Assembly (NCBI GenBank): GCA_028023455.1
Contig: JAQFVV010006474.1
Span: forward strand, 1,197,501-1,261,500
Reading direction: 5' to 3'
Length of the DNA stretch: 64,000 bases
Origin: Epiperipatus broadwayi
Lineage: Eukaryota > Onychophora > Udeonychophora > Euonychophora > Peripatidae
In this document: positions 1-11,083 of the stretch, piece by piece
How the letters are laid out: the number at the start of each line of letters is the position of its first letter
Numbering within the stretch: position 1 is the stretch's first letter
Notes under the pieces: model-generated
Told to the model about the DNA's origin: nothing
Databases searched by the model: none
Seen by the model: the letters and a program-made list of their open reading frames with translations, nothing else
Program-made: the position numbers and the translations under genes

Positions 1-2570
1 ATCTGTATCTAAGATTTTTTTTTAAAGAGAGAGGTGCTTTGAGGAAATAAAAGGTGATTATTAATTTTCTTGTAAAATTGCGACAGACCATCAAACTTGA
101 GAAGCTTTGATTTTTTGTTTCAAGATAAGAGATTTGCAGGTGGTCAGTTTCTTTGACCAAAGATTGGCAATATAAATGAATGAAATAATATTGAGAAATC
201 ACTCAGTCAGTATTATTAATCAGAGATGTAATGACTCAGTTTTTTACCTTATTATTAAACAGAAATGTTTAAAGATCACTCAGTCATTATTATTAAAAAG
301 AGATGTAATGATCAGTTTTTTTTTAATGTTGGAAAAAGAAAGTGAGCAATTTGATTTTTTTTTCACTCTTTAAAAATTGAAAAAAGGAAGGAAATGACTC
401 TTGTTTTAAAGCCAGTATAGACGAAGATGTGCATCTATATAAGTAATTTCCAGCAATATTAAGATAAAGAAGAAAGAATGGAAAAAAATTGAATTACTTG
501 GAAGAAATTATTAACAATTATATAAAAATGATATTAATATATCTTGCTGTGCATAATACCATGAATTTGCATTGCTAAAACCATTTTTTCTGCTTCCTGA
601 ATAATACAAAATGGGTTAAAATCACTAATCTACTGTGGACTCATATACCAATCAAATAATAACCAACAAAATGATAGAGTTTGAAACCAACCACACAAGC
701 TATATGAAATGCTTCTTTTCTGGCTCCTCATGTATTCTAGGCTCATTACCTTTCAATGGATGGAGAAGGGGAAAAAAGAGGAAAAGAAAATGTCTAAAAG
801 CCATATATAGCCAAATTTGAAGCTATGAATCAAATTTTTGTTAAAGTTTTCCTCAGTCATCTAAAGTGTCTAAAATGATTTTTTTAATGGGAGAGACAAG
901 AAAATCCACCAGTTCATACCTATCTAAAAGTATTTATAATAACTCTTTTTGAAATGGTAGAATGAAGCCAATCAACGAATTCCCGCATTATCAAAAGTAT
1001 CAACAATAAATAATTTTAAAATTGAAGAAATAAGCAGGTCAATTAATTCATGTTTATCTTAAAGTATCTGCAAGAACTTTCTTTTTTAAATGGAGCAAAG
1101 ACAAGCAGTCTGAAAATTCAAACTCAGGACATTTATAAGAAGTGAAAGTGATCGGGTAACTATGAACTTTCATTAATAGATCTTTTATTATTGCTTATTA
1201 AAAGTAAACCTTAATTTATTGTTCAAAGCATTATTTTTTTCTTTTGATACAGAAACATTAAGGGCTTGTTTATCTATAGTTATTCTCAATATAACATAAC
1301 ATAACACAAATACAGTTTAAATCTTTAAACGTAAATGTTCATTTTTTTTTTATTATACTGTAATATTGAAATGCTTTTTTTAATTGTTCTTCAGTTGTTA
1401 TGATAATGAGAAACCTATAAATATATGCATTTATAATGTTTTTTTTATCTTGTTGCATATTAAAATTGATATAATGTATTTTATTTTTTTTTGCTAAAAG
1501 GTTGCAAGAATATTTTTATATATGTAATTTATGTATTAATCTTTAATATAGGGGTATACATTTTAAACATATATCTTAACATTACCGAATGTGTGTGCAT
1601 GTGTAATTGCTTATACAAACACGTCAAAAGAATAGGTTATACCTAGTTAATTTAAATATAGTAAATTATAAAGCAGGAATCACATTTGAATGGAAGTGAA
1701 ATAAAACACACAAGTTACATATGAATTCATTTTTATAATATAATAAGTTAGGAAAGTCTTAAGTAAGCATTCCATGAAATATATTTTTTAATGTCATTTT
1801 AAGCCAGCTTATTTTAAAAATATCCAAAATGACGAATTTGTATATAAAATTTTGTATTAGTTCTATATTGAATTAATGTAATAATAAGCCATTTATCTAA
1901 TTAGTAAATTTGATTTTAAAAAAGGAAAGAAGAATAGGAAGGATTCTTTGTTAAAAGAACCTAGTTTGGGAGATAAGCATAATGCACTCCAGGAATCTCA
2001 AAGTGGGTAATTTTATTCAGTTGCTATATTTAATATTCTTTTATTTGATGACAATGGCCAGTATGTTTTATTGTTCAAATGCCATCCCCAATATTTAGAT
2101 ATTATTAAATCTTTAATGATGATAGTTTTAATTGTCATTGTTGTTATTTTATATGGAGAAATGAGATAACTTATTTATTATTTACTAATGTGACAGAATT
2201 AATGTTTAGTACAGTTGCAATCGGGCTATAATGTTATATTTAATTAATTAGAAATAGACACCCAGATAGAGTATGATATGCATATATTCTTATTTATATG
2301 TTAGCATCATCCTTATTTAATTATAAATTGTATTTTGGCTAACACAGTGAATTCATTTCTCATTTAGTTTACTTGGTTAGAAATGATGAACTGCTGCAGC
2401 ATATCATTATCCTGTTTAGTGTTTAGTTATTGAATTATGGCAACTATCATTTCATCACTCATCTATTTATCTATACTGTGACAATGTTTACTTACTATTA
2501 CAAATAACAGATTAGATAAACATATATGTTAATAATGGATCATTTTCTATCAATTTATTATTATTCCTGT
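1..2570. other. AT-rich DNA without recognisable gene
   Basis: Both strands are dense in stops. The short open frames (for example 176-373 and 635-820) have low-complexity or composition-driven translations and no motif I recognise. The only structure is the short direct repeat listed at 196-323 and homopolymer T/A runs. Confidence 0.6.
196..323. repeat. Short direct duplication of about 50 bp
   Basis: A block of about 48 bp containing ATCACTCAGTCA, a run of TATTATTA, GAGATGTAATGA and CAGTTTTTT occurs at 196-243 and again at 275-323. About 30 bp separates the copies, and they differ by small indels. It looks like a local duplication; no function is evident. Confidence 0.6.
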
Positions 2571-3137
2571 TACAAATGTCTTCTTTTTGTTACAATATAT
2601 ATATACATACATATATATATATATCCCATATTTGATTCTAAGGATATATTATATATATTATTCACCACAAAATTTTTTAACATGGTAACCTGTTTGAATC
2701 ATGTGTTACAATTTGAAATGTGACAGTTTATTTTATATTTTTGTTTTTAAAAAATACCCATGGATCATTTTGATATTTTTTTACCCTTATCAATTTTTGT
2801 CAATGATTTGAAAATATTTTTGCAAGATATAGTGCCACTGCCATATACATTTTAAATCATTTTGTGAAGCAAAATTTAATGTTAGCACATTTCTTCATTG
2901 TAAACATTTTACAAAAATATGAACAAGATGTCAAATACCATGTCATAATTCGTGATCCAGATACATTAGAACTTAAAATTTTTGTAATAAATAACTAAAC
3001 TATATTGATACAGAAACAATGCATTGATTCTGATATACTGTTGTAGAAATATTGAACTAGTTGCTTTTTTATTGGAATACATTCTATCTAAGTAACAAAT
3101 CATATTTTAAATTTTATCAACATAGGTCTTATTTTGC
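2571..3137. other. AT-rich DNA; TA/CATA microsatellite at about 2597-2625
   Basis: A (TA)n tract interrupted by TACATACA lies near 2597-2625. A degenerate dispersed motif around 2940-2960 (TGTCATAATTCGTGATCC) resembles sequences near 9790-9815 and, inverted, near 7055-7075. No gene is seen. Confidence 0.4.
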
Positions 3138-3564
3138 AAATCATCATATTGTAAATATAAGAGATTTGAACTCAGACTTTCAACAATATTGGCATCAGCA
3201 TAGGATTTGGGCTTTCCATCATCCGATTTTCAATGGTATGGATGGCTGAAGAGTTGGAGTAGATTGAAGCCTGTCCAATACAGTATGAACATTTGCCATC
3301 TTAATTTTAACTGAGCACTGATTATATTTATGTGTAAGAGATGATAATCTGGATCAACTGATGAGTGCTGGTTCAGCACGAAATACATATATCAGTGGTT
3401 ATTGATCTTTTTTTTACATGTGTGTGCTCATGTATATCAGTGATATGAGATAGTGTGGATAATTGAAAGGTGCTTGAAAGTCTGAGTTCAAATCCCTTAT
3501 ATTTATAATTAGGATTCAGATATATGAAGAGTGCCTTTATTTTAAATATTAAATCATCATATTG
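3138..3564 (+). mobile_element. 0.4 kb hammerhead-bearing non-autonomous retroelement with 14-bp TSD
   Basis: The 14-mer AAATCATCATATTG occurs at 3138-3151 and again at 3551-3564. It frames a unit of about 399 bp and is the kind of duplication left by target-primed reverse transcription. The unit contains a hammerhead-like motif at 3343-3407. Its ends are inverted relative to each other: an ATTTGAACTCAGACTTTCAA block near 3163 matches, reversed, TTGAAAGTCTGAGTTCAAAT near 3474. The same repeat, reversed, flanks the PLE at 29-32 kb: the GTTGGAGT...GATTGAAGCCTG block at about 3254 matches 29360-29390 and 31970-32000. It has no coding capacity, so mobilisation in trans by a PLE is an inference. 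It resembles the small hammerhead retroelements (retrozymes) described in metazoans. Confidence 0.65.
3343..3407 (+). ncRNA. Hammerhead ribozyme motif (family 1), partly decayed
   Basis: The core CTGATGA is at 3358-3364 and GAAA at 3380-3383. Between them GTGCTG/CAGCAC forms a perfect 6-bp stem II with a GTT loop. Compared with the copy at 29228-29292, the 3' strand of helix I carries substitutions (TCAGT in place of TTGGT) that break the proximal pairing with ATCAA. An alternative GATCAA/TTGATC pairing exists a little further out. So the catalytic core and stem II look intact, but activity of this copy is doubtful. Confidence 0.6.
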
Positions 3565-4907
3565 CAACTATTAGCATAAAAATTTCAAATTTCCCTCTCT
3601 TATTATTCATATATTTTAAAAAAATCTTTAACTAACAGCTATATTACAGGTTTTACCATTAATAGCCTGCTTTGGAACCCACTAGGAGCGCTTCATGCTC
3701 AATATTTTTTTGTATTTGTCTACTTCGTATTTTTAATTTAAAAAATCACATCTTTATGTTTTAGATACATTTTAGTAAGAACGTATGTCAGAATAAACCA
3801 GTAAAAATAATTATATAAATTTAAATTTGCAAATAAAAAAATAGCAATAGTGATATCAAAACAAGGAATTTTATGTCTACCTTCAGTTTAAAAATGTAAT
3901 TAATAAAAAAGATTCATTTTTTAGCAAATTTTTATTTTTTAGAAGAATATTAAAGACATTCACACAGATAACCCAAAGTAATATTGTTTTAAATTAAACA
4001 AATCAATTTTCCAATTTAAAACAAACCCAGTAAAAAAAAACAATAATAATTGTGTGATGTCATTTATATTTTAGCAGGTTAATTTGTTTCCAAAAAGTCA
4101 AATATTTTAAAAAGAACTACATGTGAACAAAAGATACTGTTAAAAATATTTAATAATTTAATAAAAAAGTAGCGAAATAAAAAATAGGCATATTTTTCTG
4201 TCAGCTTTAATGAAAACCATATGCTTATATTGCAGGCACAAAAGTATATTACAATTGATTAAAGTCATTTACGTTCTTTCCAGATTACTTTAGAAGCAAG
4301 ATGTAATAATTAAAGTACATCAGTTAACAGTCAGGTGATTTAAAATAATAAAAATAATTGAAAATTTACCGATTGCAATATGGAACAAAACAACTATTGA
4401 CATCAAATTAAGATGAACCCAATATCAATGATAAAAATGTGTCACCATTCAAAAAGTTAAAATATATTGATTTCTATATTAATATACTACACAATTTATG
4501 TTACACAATTTATACTGCATTTAAAAAAAATAATGAAGTCTTTCCACACCCTAAAGATAAAATTCTTTTGGAGTGTTACATTTGTACATAAAACAGACCA
4601 ATTGTAGAATAAGTATAAGAAAGGAAGAACAAATTTTGGTAATTAGAGAAAAATCTAATTCATCAGCAATTTATTATTAACTAATCATGACATTAATTTT
4701 AATAAAACACATATTTTGGAAAAAAATGAACAATATGACCAGAGACTGCTAAGAGAAGCTATAGAGATTTTACAAAGGCCTAAGAGCATAAATGACAAAT
4801 GTGATTTTAAAAAAATAATAATATTTTTTAAAATTTCTCAACGAATAGAATTTGAGAATGAGGAAAAAATAAAGAAAGAAAATAACAATTTTAAATCTCA
4901 CCAATAA
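3565..4907. other. AT-rich DNA, nothing recognised
   Basis: I see no open frame with recognisable content, no structured repeat and no splice-bounded coding signal. Homopolymer A/T runs dominate. Confidence 0.5.
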
Positions 4908-5062
4908 ACATTCTTGTGATTTGAGAAAGAAGAAGATATGAGGAAAGTACTTGTTATTGTATTGAAATATTGGCTATTTACCAATTATATTTTTATTACA
5001 TGGAAGTTCATGGTAATAATATTATGAATTCATCTTTTTATCCATGAGAATATTAATATATA
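4908..5062 (+). repeat. Dispersed repeat, second copy at 37182-37338
   Basis: From ATTCTTGTGATTTGAGAAA through GAATTCATCTTTTTATCC to GAGAATATTA, the sequence aligns with 37182-37338 with scattered substitutions. This copy ends in a short (AT)n tract. The 37 kb copy runs instead into a decayed hammerhead-like motif, suggesting a member of the same class of repeats. Confidence 0.6.
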
Positions 5063-5146
5063 TATATATTAGTAAGAAAATCAAGTCATACATTACATGA
5101 CATAATTAGCTTGTATTTACAAATGAAATATAATGAGCATGTTAAT

Positions 5147-5607
5147 AGCTCTAAACAAGCTTTTTGATAAATGCCACAAGAGACAGCACTTAAAATCTCT
5201 ATCTAAAATTATCCATATCCCAAAATCAGTTTTACATTTATTAATACAAGCTAATTAAATCATGATGTAAGACTTGGTTAAAGCATTGGGGATATTATAT
5301 TGCTAAAGCTATTAATATATGGTGTATCTAATTTAGTTCAGTCCCATATGGCTATTTATATCAGATAGCTGGATTTGAAGACATATAGATGTCTGAAAAA
5401 TTCAGATTTTCTACTTAATAGTTAAATATTCAATAAATTCTGGGCTGGAGTTTATATTTTGGATCTATGTCTGAATGTCCTAGTGCCTCACTGATGAAAG
5501 CCATTAACCTAAAATACAGTTGGAGATAGGAATGTTTTTAGATAGAGATTTTAAATGCTTTTTCTTGTGGAATTTGTCAAAAAAGCTTGTTTAGAGCACA
5601 TATACAT
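5147..5607 (+). repeat. Foldback repeat carrying a decayed hammerhead motif
   Basis: The segment starting CTCTAAACAAGCTTTTTGAT at 5149 recurs in reverse complement ending near 5607 (CAAAAAAGCTTGTTTAGAG), and the pairing continues through AAAATCTCTATCTAAAA at the inner ends. The arms are about 60 bp and separated by about 330 bp. The right half has the same order of blocks as the 10.4 kb hammerhead repeat. Paired inverted halves are typical of PLE-related repeats in this window. Confidence 0.6.
5461..5545 (+). ncRNA. Decayed hammerhead motif (family 2)
   Basis: CACTGATGA (core CTGATGA at 5491-5497) is followed by AAGCCATTAACCT and then AAAATAC. Here the family-2 copy at 10514-10572 has a stem II and GAAAC. 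The GAAA box has lost its G, so the motif should be inactive. Family membership rests on the downstream TAGATAGAGATTTTAAATGC block, shared with the 10.5 kb copy. Confidence 0.4.
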
Positions 5608-5654
5608 ATAAACATTAAAAGCATAAAGCCAAACTAGTCAATAAATAATCAAAT

Positions 5655-6412
5655 TTACTCCAAATTGAAAACTCAAACAGATAAGCCAATAAATATATAA
5701 ACTCAATACACAAACAATGGTTTCACTGCTACCACCTGAATTCTCAAGTACAAAGAACTATAAAATAATATATTTAAACTAAACATTACCCATAGATCCA
5801 CTTATCCCATACACCATTAATATTAAAAGAACTTTTAAATAAGTTAATTGCTTCAGAGTCATAAATTTTTAATGATAAAAAATCTTTCTTTTTATTTCAT
5901 TTCTCTCAAAGAAGACAACCTTAACTTCATCAAAATTAATAGTGTGGCCTGTATCTTTTTTATGGATATATAAATCAGAACTAAGATATTTATTTCTAAC
6001 TCTATTTTTATGTATCTTTATTCTTTCATTTAAGCTCAAACTACTCTGATCTATACATACTTTTTTTTTACAAAAATAAGGGATAATATACACTACTCTA
6101 GGAATATCTTACTATCAAATTTTTTTTTTGTATTATTTAATAAATTATTCAAGTAATATCCTCTCCAAGCAATTTTCTTATTTCCAAACAAATTATGATT
6201 TCAAATGCAATTTTATAAGAAAATTTAAATGGCAAAGAAATAAAATCATATTTTTCTTTATTCTTTACATTATTACAAATATTATTATTATTAAATAAAA
6301 TACTTTTAATAAATTTATCAGAATAGCCCACACTCAAATTTTTTTTATAAAATTGTGTATTATGTTTGAGTTTATTTTTTATTTTTTGGCTAGTCTGGTT
6401 GAGTTGTGAATT
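5655..6412 (-). pseudogene. Penelope-like element relic (C-terminal RT/GIY-YIG region) between inverted arms
   Basis: Two minus-strand open stretches (6337-6149, then 6093-5869) translate to PLE-like sequence. The first contains KYDFISLPFKFS, like the linker before the GIY-YIG domain. The second contains LNERIKIHKNR, then HKKDTGHTINFDEVKVV and KRKI, matching the distal half of PLE GIY-YIG domains (arginine-rich segment, TGH-x-I-x-FD-x-VKV, then a basic region). The YIG part itself is lost in the gap between the stretches. Flanks 5655-5705 and 6358-6412 are inverted copies of each other (TTACYCCAAATT...ACTCAA...GCCAA). It is a dead fragment, lying next to the hammerhead foldback at 5.1-5.6 kb. 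Confidence 0.55.
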
Positions 6413-7258
6413 TGGGGTAATTTTGGTTATATATATATATTCCTTGCAAGTGACATTTAGTAATCTTTAAGATCTTATACTGTGAATATAATAAATCTTT
6501 CTACTTTATGTTAAATTTATATTCTGTTGCACTAATTGGGCAATCACTATAAAAATGCTTATTTGGTTGTCAAGAAATTCACACCTTAAAACCATCACAT
6601 TTTTAAGCACATATATATAATAAAAAAGAATTGTCTACAATTTTTTTACATTGGTGGACAGTTGCATTATAGTGGACTTCAAATTAGAAATAATGTGAAA
6701 TGTAACTAGTTATATTTACACAGTGATTTCCAGTGAAAATCTGATGATTGTCTTCCCAAGTAACACATAACCATTTTTCAATCAATGCATATGTTAAATA
6801 GAAATGTAGTTTTATTATTCATTACAAATATTTTAAAATGCCGGTATGTCTGTGTATCATGTTACAACATGAAATATAACTGAATGCATTTATCTTCAGC
6901 ATTTGTCTCTCTGCCATAATAAAATATTGCCCTCTACTTAAAAATATTCTTAAAACTCATGGTTTTTGTGCTGTACAGTTTGAGTCATTTCAAATGTTTT
7001 AATAGGAGTGTATTGTAAATTAAGATGCAAAACATACTATTACATTTTATGTCACAACTCATATTCCTGATATGTTAATACATTAAAATTTCTGAAGTGA
7101 ATAACCAAATTATGTTATTATGTACCACATGTATTGATTCAGAGAAGGGATTACAAGTAACTAAGCATGAAGATTAATCACCAGTCATTTTTTCATTAGA
7201 ATGAACTATATTTCTATAACACCCAACCATTAATTATTACGTATATAAAATATGTATA
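6413..7258. other. AT-rich DNA, nothing recognised
   Basis: Contains a short (AT)n near 6430 and weakly repetitive AT-rich sequence. I see no gene. Confidence 0.5.
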
Positions 7259-7600
7259 CACCTGGGTCTCATTTTATGCAGTAGATAAGTTCCTCAGAAA
7301 ATGCACACAAAAGAAATTACACAAAAATAGACTTAAATTATCCTGAAAAATGGGGGATGCATTTTGTAATTTTCAAAATTCACATAAAAGCAAAGCAATA
7401 ATGTAAAATTACTTTAAAATTTGCATAAAAAAATAAGGAAATAAAATATGACTAATAAAAAATTTCAAATTTGAAAAAAATTGATACATGACAAACTTTT
7501 TTACATTTTTTATTAATTACAGTATTTAATTTTATTCAAAACAATATATTTTTATGTGGAATTTACAGTATTTTACATTTTTTCATACATGTACAGTATT

Positions 7601-7807
7601 TTAATCACTATCACCATTTGATGATATGCAGGTTTGTTTGTGAACTGGTAAGACATCAGATTTATCACAAGAGGAAATACAACTAGTGCCAACTTCATTT
7701 TTATTAATTTCTCTTATAGTGGACTCATCCAAACTAAAATGTTTTCCAATCACTGTTGATCTTTCCCATTTCACTAAGCGATCTAAAATTGAAATTTTTG
7801 TTTCCAA
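7601..7807 (-). pseudogene. Tigger/jerky-type transposase N-terminal HTH fragment
   Basis: The minus-strand translation contains ILDRLVKWERSTVIGKHF followed by SLDESTIREINKNE. This matches the CENP-B N / Psq helix-turn-helix of Tigger and jerky-like transposases (I-x-x-L-x-K-G-E...IA-x-x-F-x-L-x-x-STI-x-x-I-x-K-N). After about 40 residues it passes directly into a short tail, GTSCISSCDKSDVLPVHKQT, and a stop. A homologue of this tail survives in copy 2 at 14155-14262. The DDE catalytic region is therefore missing, presumably through an internal deletion. A basic EEKTPKK stretch just upstream is in another frame, implying a frameshift in the poly-T run near 7810. Non-functional. Confidence 0.65.
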
Positions 7808-8403
7808 AAAAAATTATTTTCTTGGGTGTTTTTTCCTCTCCATTAGGGTAAACTAAAAGTTTAAAATAAAAATAAGAACTTAGACTTATGACAATAAAAA
7901 GACACTGACTCACCACTGTTGGGCAAAATTTAATTAAAACTAACAATTAAAAATTAAATTCTTATTTTTGTCTTTAATTTTTTAATTTTCAATTCCGTTT
8001 AAAAATCAAATTTCATTGTTTCACATCGCATTAATTTCACATCACATTACATAATTTTTAAATTGTTAATTACAATTAAAAATCAGATTTCATTTTTTAA
8101 TTTTCAAATTTACTTGTGCCTACTGCTGTTACTCACCTTTTAAAAATAAACTTGCAGACACTAATTGATTAATTGATTACATACCCTTTTTTAAACAAGC
8201 AAAAATAGAATGTGATTTAAAATGCAAAAACAACAACATGCATAGTATAGGCATCTATAATGTTTGAACAGATTTACATTATAATCTTGTAACATTTAAT
8301 GTGTGTATATAAAATGGGGAAGTCCTGATTTTAAGTGAATTATAAACTTCTTTATTGCATAAAATCTATTACAGTACTATTATAAAGTGCTGAAAATATT
8401 GAA

Positions 8404-8527
8404 ATTATTAGATGGAAGTCGAACTCTGATAATGTGCTATTACATTAAATATGACATGCGAGTGTGCAAAATTTATAATATTTAAAGTAATAGCGCATTA
8501 TCAGAGCTCAACTTCCGATCTAATAAT
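8404..8527. repeat. Subterminal palindrome within Tigger-like copy 1
   Basis: ATTAGATGGAAGTCGAACTC...GCTATTAC (8404-8443) pairs with GTAATAGCGCATTATCAGAG...CTAATAAT (8486-8527). The same foldback occurs at 13686-13787 in copy 2, at the equivalent end, so it belongs to the element. Confidence 0.75.
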
Positions 8528-8633
8528 TTTTATCACATAAAAGAAAAACACGTACAAAGATATTAAGAAGAAACATAAATCATATAACTTCAAAATCGCA
8601 TTTAAAAAATCCGCATAAAACGAGACCCAGGTT

Positions 8634-9131
8634 TATATATATTACACACACACACACACACCATATTTTAGATAAACAATCATTTCTATACATTGTTAAC
8701 TATATCTCTGCTAAAAAAATTTCAGAATTATATGTATCCATATATCCAAAGTTAAGTTGGGGTAACAAAATATTAGGAACCTATAATTAAGAAATAACTA
8801 TAAATCATTATATAATGGCTGTCACTGCTTTCTATTTATCACATTAAATCTAAATTAAGAATTAACAAAATCAAACATACTTTGTAATTTAACAGACAAA
8901 TTTTTATGTTAAACAATTATACAAATTAAAAGTTTCTCATTATTAAAAGATAGCAATTAAATATAACATTTTCACTTGACAGTCAATCATAAAAATCGAT
9001 TATCTATATTGTTTTAAAGGCGATAAACAAATAGAAAAAATATTAAAATAAGAGTTTTCACTTTTAGCACCTATTTTGTTTTGAATATAACCTATTGACT
9101 ACCATTGTATGACAGTTTTAATAATATATGT
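8634..9131. other. AT-rich DNA with (AC)n at about 8644-8661
   Basis: A short CA repeat abuts the transposon end. Otherwise there is nothing recognisable. Confidence 0.5.
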
Positions 9132-9260
9132 ATACTAATAAAAATCACACTATTAGTTCTCTATAAAGCTGTTTTAATATTTCAACCAGCAGACTGGTGT
9201 CTAGTTGAAGTATTAAAGCAGCTTTATAGAGAAGTAATTGTGGTTTTTTTTTATTAGTAT
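9132..9260. repeat. Hairpin MITE-like element, about 129 bp
   Basis: ATACTAATAAAAATCACA...CTCTATAAAGCTGTTTTAAT (left) is mirrored by ATTAAAGCAGCTTTATAGAG...TTTTATTAGTAT (right), giving arms of about 55 bp around an AGACTGGTGTCT centre. It would fold into one long hairpin. There is no coding capacity; it is probably a solo foldback MITE. Confidence 0.7.
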
Positions 9261-10361
9261 TTTTATATTTTTATTTTTTCTTGAGTTACTTCATATATAT
9301 ATATTTGAAAAGGTTTTGTTTATTTTTGTTACTTATTTTTCTTTCAATTTGCCTTCTGAAATTTACACTCAGATATATTAATTAAATTGAAATGTTTCAG
9401 CATCCTGTGTTTTACAAATGACAGGAGGTAAAAACAGATTGAATTCTGACACATTAATTCATTATCTGAAGATATTAATAATACATTCCGCTTTAAAATT
9501 TTATAAATTAAATTTTTGACATTTAATTTTTAAATTTTTTTTCTAGTAAATTATTCAACGATATTCAAATGTGTAATTTTATATTATATTGCTTTAGATA
9601 TTAATTTCGAAAAAAATAAACACATTTTTATTTCACACCCTCACAAAATTTTTATGAAAACGTGAGCATCTATACAAGAGAAGTTTAGGGGCAAAAATAG
9701 ATTCCAGAGCATAATATTTCTGAATCAAAATGCCATCTGAATCAATACATATATATGATCTATTCTTTACAAAAATTGTAAGTCTTTAGCATGTTTGGAT
9801 CATGAGTTATGACATGAAATGAAATTGCTGAAATGTTTGGAGCGATTCAGATTATAGGTGACCAATATAAATCCCATTTATGTTCAAATGTTTATACTGA
9901 AAACCTTCTAACAGTATGCAATATTGAATAGTATAATGCCGAATACAGAATGCAATGAGAGTCTAGAATTCACAAAGTATGATACTCTATTGGCTAGAAA
10001 ACTTTGCCCCAAAAGAAGTTAAGAATCAGTATTTAAGATGTCAATTATTAGATTAAAGAATCATTGTATATTTCATATCAATCTATATAAGATTAATAAG
10101 TGAATTGCATAGAAATATAGATGAGAATGGAGTGCAAAATTGAAAGATAATGACCACATAAGGAAATTTATTAGGTAGAAGAGTTTGTTGCAGGGTAATA
10201 AGAATCTTAATTCAAGATGCCAATTGAACAGATAAAAACATTATGAGATTCATTTCTATCTTTTTATGTTTAATTATTGGTTTAAATTGTTGACTTAAAA
10301 TTTTTCTGTGTCTCTATTTTTTTCTTCTAGAGTTAGGATAGCCATATTTATTTATGAATGC

Positions 10362-10364
<3 letters not shown>
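9261..10364. other. AT-rich DNA; diverged direct duplication 9990-10085 / 10175-10262
   Basis: An order of blocks AGTTAAGAATC...TTAAGATGTCAATT...TTTCATATCAATCT recurs about 180 bp later with many differences, suggesting an old tandem duplication. No gene is seen. Confidence 0.35.

Positions 10365-10413
<49 letters not shown>
10365..10413. repeat. (AT)n(AC)n microsatellite
   Basis: About 41 bp of AT dinucleotides pass into ACACACAC. It borders the hammerhead foldback repeat that follows. Confidence 0.9.
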
Positions 10414-11083
10414 AAAGCAAAACTCTCCATACAGTAATGCTACCCTGTGCCAAACAGAGTAATCAATGGATGCCAGAAGGCTTGTGCATAAAATCCCTAT
10501 CTAATGCCTACTCATCCAATATCCCCAGACTAGTTTCTGGCTTATGGCCATCATCAGTGAGGAGTCTTGGATCTGAGAGCACTGCACCTAGATCTTAGGA
10601 TCTAATGCAACCCTTCAGCAGCCACCTTTTAACTCTACTTTACTACAAAACTATGAGAATGATATTGAAAACACAATAATATTTTCAATCTAAGCTCAAT
10701 AGCTTATATAGTCATATGGATGTGAACTCAATTCAGCACCCATACATTTTGGTGTCTTTGGCTCTTAAACAACCATAGCCACCACTATCCTATTAGGCAG
10801 GATTGCTGTTAAACCACTAAACATCACATGATCACCATCTCTATACTAGCACATAATTGTTGTAAACAAAGGCAAAACTCTCCATACAGTAGTGCCACCC
10901 TGTGCCACAAGCCAGAAACTAGTCTGCGGATATTGGATGAGTAGGCACTAGATAGGGATTTTATGCACAAGCCTTCTGGCATCCATTGATTACTCTGTTT
11001 GGCACAGGGTGGCACTACTCTATGGAGAGTTTTGCCTTTGTTTACAACAATTATGTGCTTGTATAGAGATGGTGATCATGTGA
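10414..11083. mobile_element. Foldback repeat with hammerhead ribozyme (family 2), PLE-related
   Basis: The block GCAAAACTCTCCATACAGTA...TGTGCCAAACAGAGTAATCA...GGATGCCAGAAGGCTTGTGC (10414-10500) recurs reversed at 10965-11036. A long near-perfect palindrome also joins 10823-10908 to 10999-11083, both arms containing CACATAATTGTTGTAAACAA or its reverse. The left unit carries a complete hammerhead on the minus strand. The right unit begins in mid-ribozyme at AAGCCAGAAACTAG (10912), so it lacks the CTGATGA half. (AT)n tracts lie on both outer sides. This head-to-head, 5'-truncated arrangement matches the PLE dimer at 29.8-31.7 kb. No PLE coding sequence is left here. Confidence 0.65.
10514..10572 (-). 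ncRNA. Hammerhead ribozyme, type I, apparently intact core
   Basis: On the minus strand: CTGATGA (complement of 10551-10557), stem II TGGC/GCCA with a CATAA loop, GAAA (10534-10537), a minimal palindromic helix III ACT|AGT, then the canonical GUC cleavage triplet with the predicted cut between 10528 and 10527. Helix I forms between TCCTCA and TGGGGA (6 bp, one G-U) and continues beyond an internal loop as ATCCAA/TTGGAT (6 bp). Every element required by the hammerhead consensus is present. A 3-bp loopless helix III is the form thought to act best in dimeric or tandem RNA, as described for PLE and retrozyme hammerheads. Activity is predicted, not shown. Confidence 0.8.

Larger units (their letters stand above)
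7259..8633 (-). mobile_element. Tigger/pogo-like DNA transposon remnant (copy 1)
   Basis: Terminal inverted repeats CACCTGGGTCTCATTTTATG (left) and the reverse of GCATAAAACGAGACCCAGGT (right) are each bordered by TA, the Tc1/mariner-type duplication. The 1.37 kb interior keeps a minus-strand relic of a CENP-B/pogo-type helix-turn-helix (7601-7807) and a subterminal palindrome (8404-8527). A second copy in opposite orientation is at 13620-14585. It is far shorter than an autonomous Tigger, so it is a deletion derivative. Confidence 0.75.
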
